From CAKSNH01 sp964422725 (GTDB lineage: Bacteria; Bacillota; Clostridia; UBA1381), in assembly GCA_964422725.1 (NCBI GenBank), contig CAYRCC010000005.1:1-64000 (forward strand): DNA of 64,000 bases, in the 5' to 3' direction. The notes beneath the pieces are model-generated. The model made no database searches and was not told where the DNA came from. It saw only the letters and a program-made list of their open reading frames with translations. Below, in pieces: positions 43,524 through 50,854 of this stretch; the first letter of the stretch is position 1, and each line of letters begins with the position of its first letter. The translations under genes were made by a program, and so were the position numbers.

Positions 43524-43552
43524 TTGAATTGCGGCTTGAATTGTGGTACAAT
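43524..43552 (+). promoter_or_regulatory. Promoter of the methyltransferase/MTHFR gene
   Basis: TTGAAT (43524-43529), a 17-base spacer and TACAAT (43547-43552) are present. The leader of about 70 bases is too short for, and does not resemble, a SAM riboswitch. Confidence 0.6.
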
Positions 43553-43629
43553 AAAGTCAGCCGATGTTTTATGGCTTAAAACGCTGTCTGCGCGGCAGTA
43601 AAACCAATAAATTATAAAGGAATTACATT

Positions 43630-45396
43630 ATGGAACAACTTAAAACCAAACTGAATAAGCAAAAATTGCTGTTTGACGGTGCGTTCGGTACATACTATGC
43701 ACAACTGTATGATACGAAAGAACTGCCTGAACTTGCAAATACCCATTATCCCGAACGTGTACTCAAAATTCACAATGAGTATATATCTGCCGGCGCACAA
43801 ATTATAAGAACAAATACTTTTGCGTGCAATACGGTTTCACTTAATGCGGACAAAAATACGGTTTTGGACGGTATACGAAAAGGCTTTGCTTTGGCAAAGG
43901 AGGCGGCAAAAGGCAAAGACGTATATGTTGCCGCGGATATAGGGCAAATCCCGTGTGACGGCGGTGTAAGCCGTGAGATGATTTGCGAAGAGTATAAGGA
44001 TATTTGCACTGCATTTCTGACAGAGGGTGCGGATATTTTTGTGTTTGAAACATTTTCCGACCTCAAGGATATTCTTGAAGTAATTGAGTTTATAGGAAAC
44101 AGAGCGTTTGTGATAGTGCAGTTTTCGGTAAATCAGTACGGATACAGTCATTCGGGACTGAGCGCAAGGAATTTGGCGGATAGCGCCCAAAAGGTGCAGT
44201 GGATAGATGCGGTAGGGTTTAACTGCGGTGTAGGACCGGCGCATATGCAAAAGATTATAAAGGATATTTCCGTTTCCGGTGACAAGTATTTTACGGCACT
44301 GCCCAATGCGGGATATCCGCATATTGTCAGTAACAGAATGATTTTCGCTAACCGTAATGCCGACTATTTTGCGGAAAGAGTGTGCGATATTGCGGCGTGC
44401 GGAGTTGATATTGTGGGCGGTTGCTGCGGTACGACTCCTGAATATATACGAAAGCTGAAGGATAAGCTGTCATTTGAAAAACGTGAAAAAGTGTCGGTGT
44501 CGGTGTGTAACAGGAAAGATGAATTTGAAAAAACGGATTCTTCGTTCTTTGCGGGCAAGAAAGGGAAAAAGCTTATAGCCGTCGAGCTTGCACCGCCGAT
44601 GGGGAGTGATGATAAGAAACTGATGGATGCGGCTCATCTTTTGATGAAAAGCGGTGTGGACGTGCTGACGTTTCCGGATTCTCCGTCGGGAAGGACACGA
44701 GTGGATTCTATTCTTATGGCTGAGAAAGTGTCGAGGGAAACGGGAATGTGCGTGATGCCGCACATTTGTTGCCGCGACAAAAACGCGATTGCGATACGTT
44801 CGCAGTTGCTCGGAGCTTACATAAACAATATAAAAAACTTTTTGGTGATTACGGGTGACCCTATTCCGTCGTTGGTGCGCAGCAGTGTAAAAAGCGTATT
44901 CAATTTTGACTCGGTTGGACTGATGCGCATAATAAAGGATATGAATGACGAGCAGTTTACAAATGCGCCTGTTTGTTACGGCGGTGCAATTAATCAGGGT
45001 CGGCGCAATTTGGACACGGAGATTAAGCGGGTTAGGAGGAAAATGGAGGCCGGAGCGGAATTTTTCCTTACGCAGCCGATTTCGACGAAGGAAAGCGCGG
45101 AGCGTGTCAGATATGTAAAACAGGAAACAGGCGCGCGGATTTTGTGCGGAATTATGCCGTTTGTGAGCTTGAAAAATGCGGTGTTTATGAAAAATGAAAT
45201 GTCGGGGATTGATGTGACAGACGAGGTTTTGGCTTGTTACCGCGAGAATATGACGCGTGAAGAAGGAGAAAGGGCGGGCGTGGAGCTTGCTAAAAGAATA
45301 ATCGGGTATACGGAGGATTTTGCTGACGGGTACTATTTTTCGTTTCCGTTTAACAGAGTCGGTATGCTTGAGAAGATATTGGGCGAAAACTTATAA
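43630..45396 (+). CDS. Homocysteine S-methyltransferase / methylenetetrahydrofolate reductase fusion
   Basis: A 588-residue bifunctional protein of the YitJ type. The N-terminal half (about 1-285) is a zinc-dependent homocysteine methyltransferase barrel with ligands in GFNCG (about C199) and GGCCG (about residues 262-264). The C-terminal half (about 300-588) is a MetF-like flavin barrel (VELAPPMGSDDKKLM, FLVITGDPIP, AGAEFFLTQP). Together they would make methyltetrahydrofolate and methylate homocysteine, though the natural methyl donor for the first half is not certain. It is a single-gene transcript with its own promoter and terminator. Confidence 0.93.
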   Translation: MEQLKTKLNKQKLLFDGAFGTYYAQLYDTKELPELANTHYPERVLKIHNEYISAGAQIIRTNTFACNTVSLNADKNTVLDGIRKGFALAKEAAKGKDVYVAADIGQIPCDGGVSREMICEEYKDICTAFLTEGADIFVFETFSDLKDILEVIEFIGNRAFVIVQFSVNQYGYSHSGLSARNLADSAQKVQWIDAVGFNCGVGPAHMQKIIKDISVSGDKYFTALPNAGYPHIVSNRMIFANRNADYFAERVCDIAACGVDIVGGCCGTTPEYIRKLKDKLSFEKREKVSVSVCNRKDEFEKTDSSFFAGKKGKKLIAVELAPPMGSDDKKLMDAAHLLMKSGVDVLTFPDSPSGRTRVDSILMAEKVSRETGMCVMPHICCRDKNAIAIRSQLLGAYINNIKNFLVITGDPIPSLVRSSVKSVFNFDSVGLMRIIKDMNDEQFTNAPVCYGGAINQGRRNLDTEIKRVRRKMEAGAEFFLTQPISTKESAERVRYVKQETGARILCGIMPFVSLKNAVFMKNEMSGIDVTDEVLACYRENMTREEGERAGVELAKRIIGYTEDFADGYYFSFPFNRVGMLEKILGENL

Positions 45397-45407
45397 ATAA
45401 TGGGTTA

Positions 45408-45474
45408 AACAACAAAAACACATTTTGCAAAAACGAAAAGCGTTGTTTTGACAAAATGTGTTTTTGTTGTTTTT
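45408..45474. terminator. Bidirectional terminator with a 20-bp stem
   Basis: AACAACAAAAACACATTTTG (45408-45427) pairs perfectly with 45452-45471, and T residues follow on the plus strand. Read on the minus strand it also ends the ogg operon. Confidence 0.87.
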
Positions 45475-46082
45475 TAGTCAGTATCAGCTCCTAAAATAAT
45501 AGCATTGCTGCTCATAAAATCCATAAGAGATTGTCCATCGCAGTAAAAGGTTTTTGATTCGCCGCAGCAACGGCAGCACAGAGTGATGCTTTTGTTGTCG
45601 ACGCGTACATCAATATCCGAATTCCCACAGGTGCACAGTACTCTGTTCAACTCTGCCAGAAACCGCAAGTATTGCATCATTCTGTCGATAATCAGCTTGT
45701 CGTTTAAAAGTTCCTGCTCTTCGTCAGCCTTGACGGTGAGGAAATCCTCTTGTTCGTCGAGTGCTTTTATGACGTTGTCGTGAGTTCCCTGAAAATATAT
45801 GCTGATATCGGATTCGGGGCATTTGAAGCATATAAAATCAATGCTCCAAAATGTGCTTGCCTTTATGGTATATGAATGAACACATTCGCATATCGGGCAT
45901 TTCACATTTATTTGGTATTTATCCTTTTTCTTAGTTATAGTAACACATTTTTCGGAACAATCGCTACATGTAAGAATATGTTCGCCTTTTCCGGAAAAAT
46001 TGAATATTTGTATGTTTGCCAGACTGATGCCGGAACAGCCGGAACATATATATGCAACAGATTTGTTATAATTTAAAAGCAA
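45474..46082 (-). CDS. Multi-zinc-ribbon protein of unknown function
   Basis: A 202-residue protein rich in Cys pairs: YICSGCSG, CSDCSEKC, CPICECVHSY, CFKCPESD, CTCGNSD and CCRCCGES. It could bind several zinc ions. I recognise the general clostridial family (opening LLNYNKSVAYIC.GCSG) but no function. The start is TTG 46082 with AAGGAG 9 bases upstream; a longer frame to 46307 would run into ogg. It begins 13 bases after the ogg stop and is surely co-transcribed with it. A link to DNA repair is suggested only by this position. Confidence 0.72.
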   Translation of the reverse strand: MLLNYNKSVAYICSGCSGISLANIQIFNFSGKGEHILTCSDCSEKCVTITKKKDKYQINVKCPICECVHSYTIKASTFWSIDFICFKCPESDISIYFQGTHDNVIKALDEQEDFLTVKADEEQELLNDKLIIDRMMQYLRFLAELNRVLCTCGNSDIDVRVDNKSITLCCRCCGESKTFYCDGQSLMDFMSSNAIILGADTD

Positions 46083-46095
46083 AAAAAGCAACTCC

Positions 46096-46965
46096 TTATA
46101 AACCAATTTTATTATCGCGCCCGTAGTAAAACAAATATTGCTGGGCAAAACCGCCGAGTTCTCCGAATTTTTCGGAAGAAAAGCTTTGAATATTGTCAAT
46201 ACGCTGTTTGTTTTCAAAATAGTAATACTCCATAATGCGTTTGAGCCACACATCAACGGGAAAACTGTTATAACGTGCGTAAGCAAACAGCAAAACACAG
46301 TCGGCAACTTTATTTCCGACTCCCGAAAATCGCATAAGCATCTTTTTCAAATCGGTATTACTCAGTTCATTTATATCGCAAAGATTAATTTCTCCGCTTG
46401 CAACCGATTTGGCGGCGGCAAGAATATATTTATCGCGAAAACCGGCGCGTATAACGGATAAATCGTCAAGATTTAATCTTGCGATTACATCGGCATCGGG
46501 AAAAGTATAATAAGTATTTCCCATATAGTTTATTTCATTGCCGAAGTTTTCACACAGTAATTGAATAATTTTCTTGATTCGGGGTATGTGATTGCTTGCG
46601 GAAATGATAAAAGACACAAGACATTCCCAAGCCTCCTGTTTCAAAATCCGAATACCCCAACCGTATTCGCAAGCATTTTTTAAAACACTGTCCTCGGACA
46701 GACAGTTTTTTATTTTGCCGTAATCACGCGGTAAGTCAAAATAGTCACTCCATATATTGTGAAAATCATCAACGGAAGTGTCATATAAAATAATGCTGTT
46801 ACCGCGCAGCTCGATTTTTAATGCTTTCCCCATAGCAACACCCAAATAGGAGTAGTCGTCGGCTTTGTTCCAACGAAAACATTGTCCACATTCAAAGGTA
46901 TGTGTCAGATTGAAATCGCTGACATCGGTAAGCACTATGTTGCCGTTCGATATTGATAAATTCAT
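46096..46965 (-). CDS. ogg: 8-oxoguanine DNA glycosylase (OGG1 type)
   Basis: A 289-residue base-excision repair enzyme that removes 8-oxoguanine and cuts the strand. The N-terminal domain has TFECGQCFRWNK. The helix-hairpin-helix-GPD motif reads SGVGNKVADCVLLFAY, with the catalytic Lys in GNKVAD, followed by FPVDVWLKR with the catalytic Asp. The ORF is complete. GAGG precedes the ATG at 46965. Its leader is made of 125-bp repeats (47001-47390) and its promoter appears to lie beyond them at 47386-47414. The zinc-ribbon gene follows in the same operon. Confidence 0.93.
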   Translation of the reverse strand: MNLSISNGNIVLTDVSDFNLTHTFECGQCFRWNKADDYSYLGVAMGKALKIELRGNSIILYDTSVDDFHNIWSDYFDLPRDYGKIKNCLSEDSVLKNACEYGWGIRILKQEAWECLVSFIISASNHIPRIKKIIQLLCENFGNEINYMGNTYYTFPDADVIARLNLDDLSVIRAGFRDKYILAAAKSVASGEINLCDINELSNTDLKKMLMRFSGVGNKVADCVLLFAYARYNSFPVDVWLKRIMEYYYFENKQRIDNIQSFSSEKFGELGGFAQQYLFYYGRDNKIGL

Positions 46966-47000
46966 AATAACCTCAATTATTGTAATTTAGCCGATTTCGT

Positions 47001-47390
47001 ATTTTGCAAGCGGTCAGCGGACCGCGTTGAGCGATAGCTCCTATGCGTATATTAANNNNNNNNNNNNNNNNNNNNNNNNNNNNNNNNNNNNNNNNNNNNN
47101 NNNNNNNNNNNNNNNNNNNNNNNNNNNNNNNNNNNNNNNNNNNNNNNNNNNNNNNGCTTGCTTGCAAGGGCATTTTTACGCAGCCGTCAATAGAGCATAG
47201 GCAAAATGGAATTTTGCAAGCGGTCAGCGGACCGCGTTGAGCGATAGCTCCTATGCGTATATTAAACCATAAGTAAAAATGCTTGCTTGCAAGGGCATTT
47301 TTACGCAGCCGTCAATAGAGCATAGGCAAAATGGAGTTTTGCAAGCGGTCAGCGGACCGCGTTGAGCGATAGCTCCTATGCGTATATTAT
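47001..47390. repeat. Tandem array of 125-bp structured repeats
   Basis: The unit begins TTTTGCAAGCGGTCAGCGG and recurs at 47002, 47212 and 47337; the last two are exactly 125 bases apart. At least three copies flank or cross an N gap, so the true number is unknown. Each unit holds GCGGTC-AGCG-GACCGC, GAGC-GATA-GCTC, a 10-bp hairpin GTAAAAATGC/GCATTTTTAC (47273-47304) and a closing helix CCTATGC/GCATAGG (47250-47256 with 47320-47326). A 125-base period is not a multiple of three, so it is not a protein repeat. On the minus strand it would be the leader of ogg. Confidence 0.85.
47056..47155. other. Assembly gap (100 N)
   Basis: Exactly 100 N bases lie inside the 125-bp repeat array. The round size suggests a placeholder, so the array length is unresolved. 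Reading frames running through it are artefacts. Confidence 0.98.
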
Positions 47391-47414
47391 AACATATTAT
47401 CATAATGTAATCAA
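47386..47414 (-). promoter_or_regulatory. Promoter reading into the repeat array and ogg
   Basis: On the minus strand, TTGATT (47414-47409), a 17-base spacer and perfect TATAAT (47391-47386) are present. The start would be near 47379, so the transcript would run through every repeat before reaching ogg. Confidence 0.65.
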
Positions 47415-47478
47415 CAAAAACATTAAATAACATTTACACAGCGACGGCTTAAATTACTCAGACTGTTTTAAAGGTTTG

Positions 47479-47494
47479 GCGGCATTTTTGCCGA
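47479..47494 (-). terminator. Small hairpin after the lipoprotein gene
   Basis: CGGCA-AAAA-TGCCG (minus strand) lies just past the lipoprotein stop. No T run follows, so termination would be weak. Confidence 0.3.
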
Positions 47495-47501
47495 CAATCG
47501 T

Positions 47502-48041
47502 TTACTGTGTATTCCCCGAAAGAATATTGTTCAGATTTTCCGCAACAGTGCCGGCGATTCCTACCAACAGATTGCGCTGTGATTCGTCACCGCCCGAACC
47601 GGCGGCAACACTTACATGATAACCGTCAATGTAGACGTGGACGGCAGGGTAGGCTATATACGCATCATCTCCGATATTTTCCAAAGTTTCGGCAGACGGA
47701 CGCATAGATTTGACTTTGTCATAGTCAGCGCGTATTCTCTCTTTTGTCTGCGTGTCGCTGTACTGCGATACGGTTACGGTTACGGTATCGCCCTGACCGA
47801 TAGGTGAGCTGTGGTACATTACGGAGTTGTCGGAGGTGTTGCTGACGGTAACCGGATAGTTGACAATACTTTGTGCGTTGTCAGCTGAAAAAGCCTGTTC
47901 GGGTGTAATTTTGATTATCGGCGTCGGAGTAGGCTCGGCGTTTGACGGCGCAGAATTCGGACTTGACGAACAGGCAGTCAGTGTGAGTGTCAGTGTCAGT
48001 GTCAGTATAATTGATATTAATGTTAAAACTAAATTTTTCAC
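47502..48041 (-). CDS. Small lipoprotein of unknown function
   Basis: A predicted lipoprotein of 179 residues. GTG 48041 is the likely start (KNLVLTLISIILTL) with AAAGGA just upstream. The signal core is a run of Leu-Thr pairs encoded by CTGACA-type hexanucleotide repeats and ends in the lipobox LTAC. After a Ser/Pro-rich linker (SSSPNSAPSNAEPTPTP) comes one compact domain of about 140 residues (SIVNYPVTVSNTSDN, GQGDTVTVTVSQYSD, NIGDDAYIAYPAVHVY). No family is recognised. Its upstream region holds two identical palindromes, so it is probably regulated. Confidence 0.75.
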   Translation of the reverse strand: MKNLVLTLISIILTLTLTLTLTACSSSPNSAPSNAEPTPTPIIKITPEQAFSADNAQSIVNYPVTVSNTSDNSVMYHSSPIGQGDTVTVTVSQYSDTQTKERIRADYDKVKSMRPSAETLENIGDDAYIAYPAVHVYIDGYHVSVAAGSGGDESQRNLLVGIAGTVAENLNNILSGNTQ

Positions 48042-48066
48042 AGTTATCCTTTCTTTGAATAAATAC

Positions 48067-48105
48067 TGATTAATCAATGCTGAAATTTTACAGACTGATT
48101 AATCA
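48067..48105. promoter_or_regulatory. Twin TGATTAATCA palindromes
   Basis: The perfect 10-bp palindrome occurs at 48067-48076 and 48096-48105, 29 bases centre to centre, each in the same setting (ACTGATTAATCAnTG). They lie 26-64 bases upstream of the lipoprotein start and look like a dimer-binding operator pair. The regulator is not known. Confidence 0.5.
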
Positions 48106-48124
48106 CTGTTTACTCAATTACAGT

Positions 48125-48218
48125 GAAAAATCACACAATAATATCAGACTGCAGACAAAAACTTTTTTGACATTTTGTCTGCAGCCTGAATAATATATTG
48201 TTTATTGTGTGATTTTTC
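48125..48218. terminator. 94-bp nested inverted repeat after the transketolase genes
   Basis: The outer arms are GAAAAATCACACAAT (48125-48139) and ATTGTGTGATTTTTC (48204-48218), 15 bp, perfect. The inner arms are CTGCAGACAAAA (48149-48160) and TTTTGTCTGCAG (48173-48184), 12 bp, perfect. It lies 29 bases past the transketolase stop and can act as a terminator. The two separate perfect arms also recall a small palindromic (MITE-like) element. Confidence 0.6.
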
Positions 48219-48246
48219 GGTTTATATATTTTGTTGCAACAAGAAA

Positions 48247-49179
48247 TTACTTTTTAAGAGCAATTGCTTCTTTAACCTTTTTAGCGATATTTTCAGCTGT
48301 CAGACCATACTCCTCAAACAATTCCGCCGGTTTGCCCGACTTGCCGAAACGGTCAGTGCCGATAATCTTAACAGGTACAGGGCATCTGTCACATACAACC
48401 TCTGTAACCGCACTGCCAAGACCGCCCATAACATAATGTTCTTCGGCAGTAACTATAGCGCCTGTTTCCTTTGCGGCTTTTTCGATAATATCAGCATCAA
48501 TCGGTTTGATTGTATGAATGTTGATAACTCGCGCCTCGATACCGTCGGATTTAAGAAGTTCTTTAGCCTGAAGTGCTTTTTCAACCATAAGTCCGGTGGC
48601 GATAATTGCGGCGTCGTTGCCGTCGGCAAGCTGTACACCTTTGCCTATTTCAAATTTGTAGTCGGCAGGGTTTACGTCCTCAACCGCAAGACGACCGAAT
48701 CTCAAATATACAGGACCGTTATGCTCTATAGCCGCTTTAACAGCAAGCTGTGCCTCAATATCGTCGGCAGGGTTAATAACAACCATACCCGGAATAGAAC
48801 GCATAAGTGCCAAATCTTCAAGACACTGATGTGATGCGCCGTCCTCACCGACAGAAATGCCGGCGTGTGTAGCACCGATTTTGACATTAAGCTTGGTGTA
48901 ACCGATTGAATTTCTTACCTGCTCAAATGCACGTCCGGCGGCGAACATCGCAAAAGTAGATGCAAATACCGTTTTACCGCAGGCTGCAAGTCCGGCGGCA
49001 ACGCACATCATATTAGCTTCGGCAATACCCATATTGATAAATCTTTCAGGGTATGTCTTTTTGAACATATCTGTTTTTGTTGATTTGGAAAGGTCGGCAT
49101 CCAAAACGATAATATTTTCATCTTTACCGTATTCAACCAAAGCCGCTCCGTATGATTCTCTGGTAGCTTTCTTTGCCAT
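48247..49179 (-). CDS. Transketolase, C-terminal subunit
   Basis: This is the second half of a split transketolase, 310 residues, covering the pyrimidine-binding and C-terminal domains: VLDADLSKSTKTDMF, NMGIAEANMMCVAAGLA, then the C-terminal KIIGTDRFGKSGKPAELFE. With the N-terminal subunit encoded just upstream it moves two-carbon units between sugar phosphates. Its ATG overlaps the last base of the upstream stop, with GGAGG 10 bases before it. Split transketolases are common in Clostridia and archaea. Confidence 0.95.
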   Translation of the reverse strand: MAKKATRESYGAALVEYGKDENIIVLDADLSKSTKTDMFKKTYPERFINMGIAEANMMCVAAGLAACGKTVFASTFAMFAAGRAFEQVRNSIGYTKLNVKIGATHAGISVGEDGASHQCLEDLALMRSIPGMVVINPADDIEAQLAVKAAIEHNGPVYLRFGRLAVEDVNPADYKFEIGKGVQLADGNDAAIIATGLMVEKALQAKELLKSDGIEARVINIHTIKPIDADIIEKAAKETGAIVTAEEHYVMGGLGSAVTEVVCDRCPVPVKIIGTDRFGKSGKPAELFEEYGLTAENIAKKVKEAIALKK

Positions 49180-50027
49180 TATACATTCGCCTCCAATTCT
49201 GCTATTTTAGCATCAAGCTCGGCAATTGCCTGTTCATATTGTTCTTTATTCGGAGCCGCACCGTGCCAAGCCGGATTATTCTCCATAAATGATACATTTT
49301 TACCTTTTGTGGATTTCATAATTACCGCGGTCGGCTTACCCTTTGCGGCTTTTGCCTGTTCAACTGCATCAAGCAGCTTTTCAAAGTCGTGCGCATCGGT
49401 TACGATGACGTTCCAGCCGAATGCTTTGAATTTTTCATCAATCGGGTTAGGATTCATAACATCTGCAATGTTACCGTCAATTTGCAGACCGTTGTTGTCA
49501 ACAAAAATTGTAAGGTTGTCCAGCTTGTAGTGAGCGGCAAACATAGCCTGCTCCCAAACCTGTCCTTCCTCAAGCTCACCGTCACCCAAAACCGAATACA
49601 CTCTGTAATCTTTTTTGTCGAGTTTAGCCGCAAGAGCCATACCGCCGGCAACGCTTACGCCCTGACCGAGCGAGCCTGTGGACATATCCACTCCGGCAAC
49701 CTTGTTCATATCAGGGTGTCCCTGAAGGTAGCTTGAAACATTTCTGAAGGTTTTCATATCGTCGACAGGGAAAAAACCTCTTTCGGCGAGTGTGCCGTAA
49801 AGTGCCGGTGCACAGTGTCCTTTTGAAAGTACAAATCTGTCGCGGTTTTCGTCTTTCGGATTTTTTGGGTCAACATTCATAACCTCGAAATACAAAAGTG
49901 TAAGTACGTCCGCTATCGACAGAGAACCTCCGGGATGTCCCGATGATGCACTGTAAACAGCGGTTAAAGCGTTTTTACGAACTTTGTTTGCAATAATTGA
50001 AAGCTCGTTAATTCTTTGCTTGTTCAT
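49179..50027 (-). CDS. Transketolase, N-terminal subunit
   Basis: A 282-residue subunit carrying the thiamine-diphosphate diphosphate site: SSGHPGGSLSIADVLTLLY, LSKGHCAPALYGTLAERG, and the cofactor motif VLGDGELEEGQVWEQ with VDNNGLQIDG downstream. GGAGG precedes the ATG at 50027. It is translated together with the C-terminal subunit. Neighbouring genes do not form a wider pentose pathway cluster. Confidence 0.95.
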   Translation of the reverse strand: MNKQRINELSIIANKVRKNALTAVYSASSGHPGGSLSIADVLTLLYFEVMNVDPKNPKDENRDRFVLSKGHCAPALYGTLAERGFFPVDDMKTFRNVSSYLQGHPDMNKVAGVDMSTGSLGQGVSVAGGMALAAKLDKKDYRVYSVLGDGELEEGQVWEQAMFAAHYKLDNLTIFVDNNGLQIDGNIADVMNPNPIDEKFKAFGWNVIVTDAHDFEKLLDAVEQAKAAKGKPTAVIMKSTKGKNVSFMENNPAWHGAAPNKEQYEQAIAELDAKIAELEANV

Positions 50028-50117
50028 TTGACATATCCTCCATTCGTTTTAGAGCGGCTAAAAGTCACTCATTGCTGAAATAACATTTATAATTTATGCT
50101 TTTGCATATAATTATCC

Positions 50118-50519
50118 TTAATCCTGAGCATTTTCGTATGCCATCTTCATAAGACAGGTCATTCTTTCCGTTTCGCCGCTCAGATACAAATATCCGATAA
50201 GACATTCAAATCCGGTTGCGTGGCGGTATTCCGTGAGGTCGGCGTTTTTCGGAGTGGTGGGGGACTTTGCGTTTCTGCCGCGCTTGAAAACAGCAAGCTC
50301 GTTTTCGCTAAGACAATCAATTATGTTATGTATGCTAAGACTCTGTGCGTGAGCCTTAACGTATTTTATGGTTTCCCGGTGCATTTTGTGTACGGGCATA
50401 TCCGGATTTTCGGCGATAATCCTGGAACGCACATAAATTTCATATGCCGCATCACCGATATAAGCTAGTACGAGCGGTGAAAATTCATTCGGTTTCTTTT
50501 TATAATCAAAGTCAAACAT
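50118..50519 (-). CDS. mrnC: Mini-ribonuclease 3
   Basis: A 133-residue RNase III-type nuclease lacking the double-stranded RNA-binding domain. It matures 23S rRNA in Firmicutes. The catalytic region is LAYIGDAAYEIYVRSRI, followed by RGRNAKSPTTPKNADL and EYRHATGFECLIGYLYL. It is the last gene of cysE-cysS-hypothetical-mrnC; cysS-mrnC order is typical of Firmicutes. The start is two bases after the preceding stop. Confidence 0.95.
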   Translation of the reverse strand: MFDFDYKKKPNEFSPLVLAYIGDAAYEIYVRSRIIAENPDMPVHKMHRETIKYVKAHAQSLSIHNIIDCLSENELAVFKRGRNAKSPTTPKNADLTEYRHATGFECLIGYLYLSGETERMTCLMKMAYENAQD

Positions 50520-50521
50520 AT

Positions 50522-50833
50522 TTATCCCAAATCTACACTTGCGTAGGTTTCCTCCGGTTCTTCAATATGGAAAAAATCAATAAATAATCTTTTGCCGTCT
50601 GAGTCAAAAAAAGCATATCGTGCGTAAAACTCAGGATTCTCAACTCCGTCAAGTGCATTAAAGTCGGGCTTGGTATCGGTATCGGGAGTGATACCGAACG
50701 GTTTTAGCACATCATAGTAAACCGGAATTTCTTCTATATAATCAATATCTGCTTGAATTATTCCCTTTTCACGCAGTACGGGAACAAATTCGTCAGCCTC
50801 GCCGGTTTGGTATCTGAAACCTCTGAACCCCAT
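50522..50833 (-). CDS. Small acidic hypothetical protein
   Basis: A 103-residue protein of no recognised family, acidic, with no membrane segment or signal peptide. It starts MGFRGFRYQTGEADEFV and contains FYARYAFFDSDGKRLFIDFF. AAAGGA precedes the ATG. Its place between cysS and mrnC, with gaps of only 21 and 2 bases, makes it a real co-transcribed gene. Confidence 0.7.
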   Translation of the reverse strand: MGFRGFRYQTGEADEFVPVLREKGIIQADIDYIEEIPVYYDVLKPFGITPDTDTKPDFNALDGVENPEFYARYAFFDSDGKRLFIDFFHIEEPEETYASVDLG

Positions 50834-50854
50834 ATAATCAATCCTTTCCGAAAA

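Noticed and set aside
43553..43629. SAM riboswitch before the methyltransferase/MTHFR gene
   Set aside because: The leader is about 70 bases and lacks the conserved SAM-I elements.
46083..46307. N-terminal extension of the zinc-ribbon protein
   Set aside because: It would overlap ogg by about 210 bases, and a TTG with a well-spaced AAGGAG exists at 46082.
47001..47390. CRISPR array
   Set aside because: The units are 125 bases and directly abutting, with no unique spacers and no cas genes nearby.
46973..47433. Short minus-strand reading frames across the 125-bp repeat and N gap
   Set aside because: They depend on N bases or on a 125-base period that shifts frame, and lack ribosome sites.
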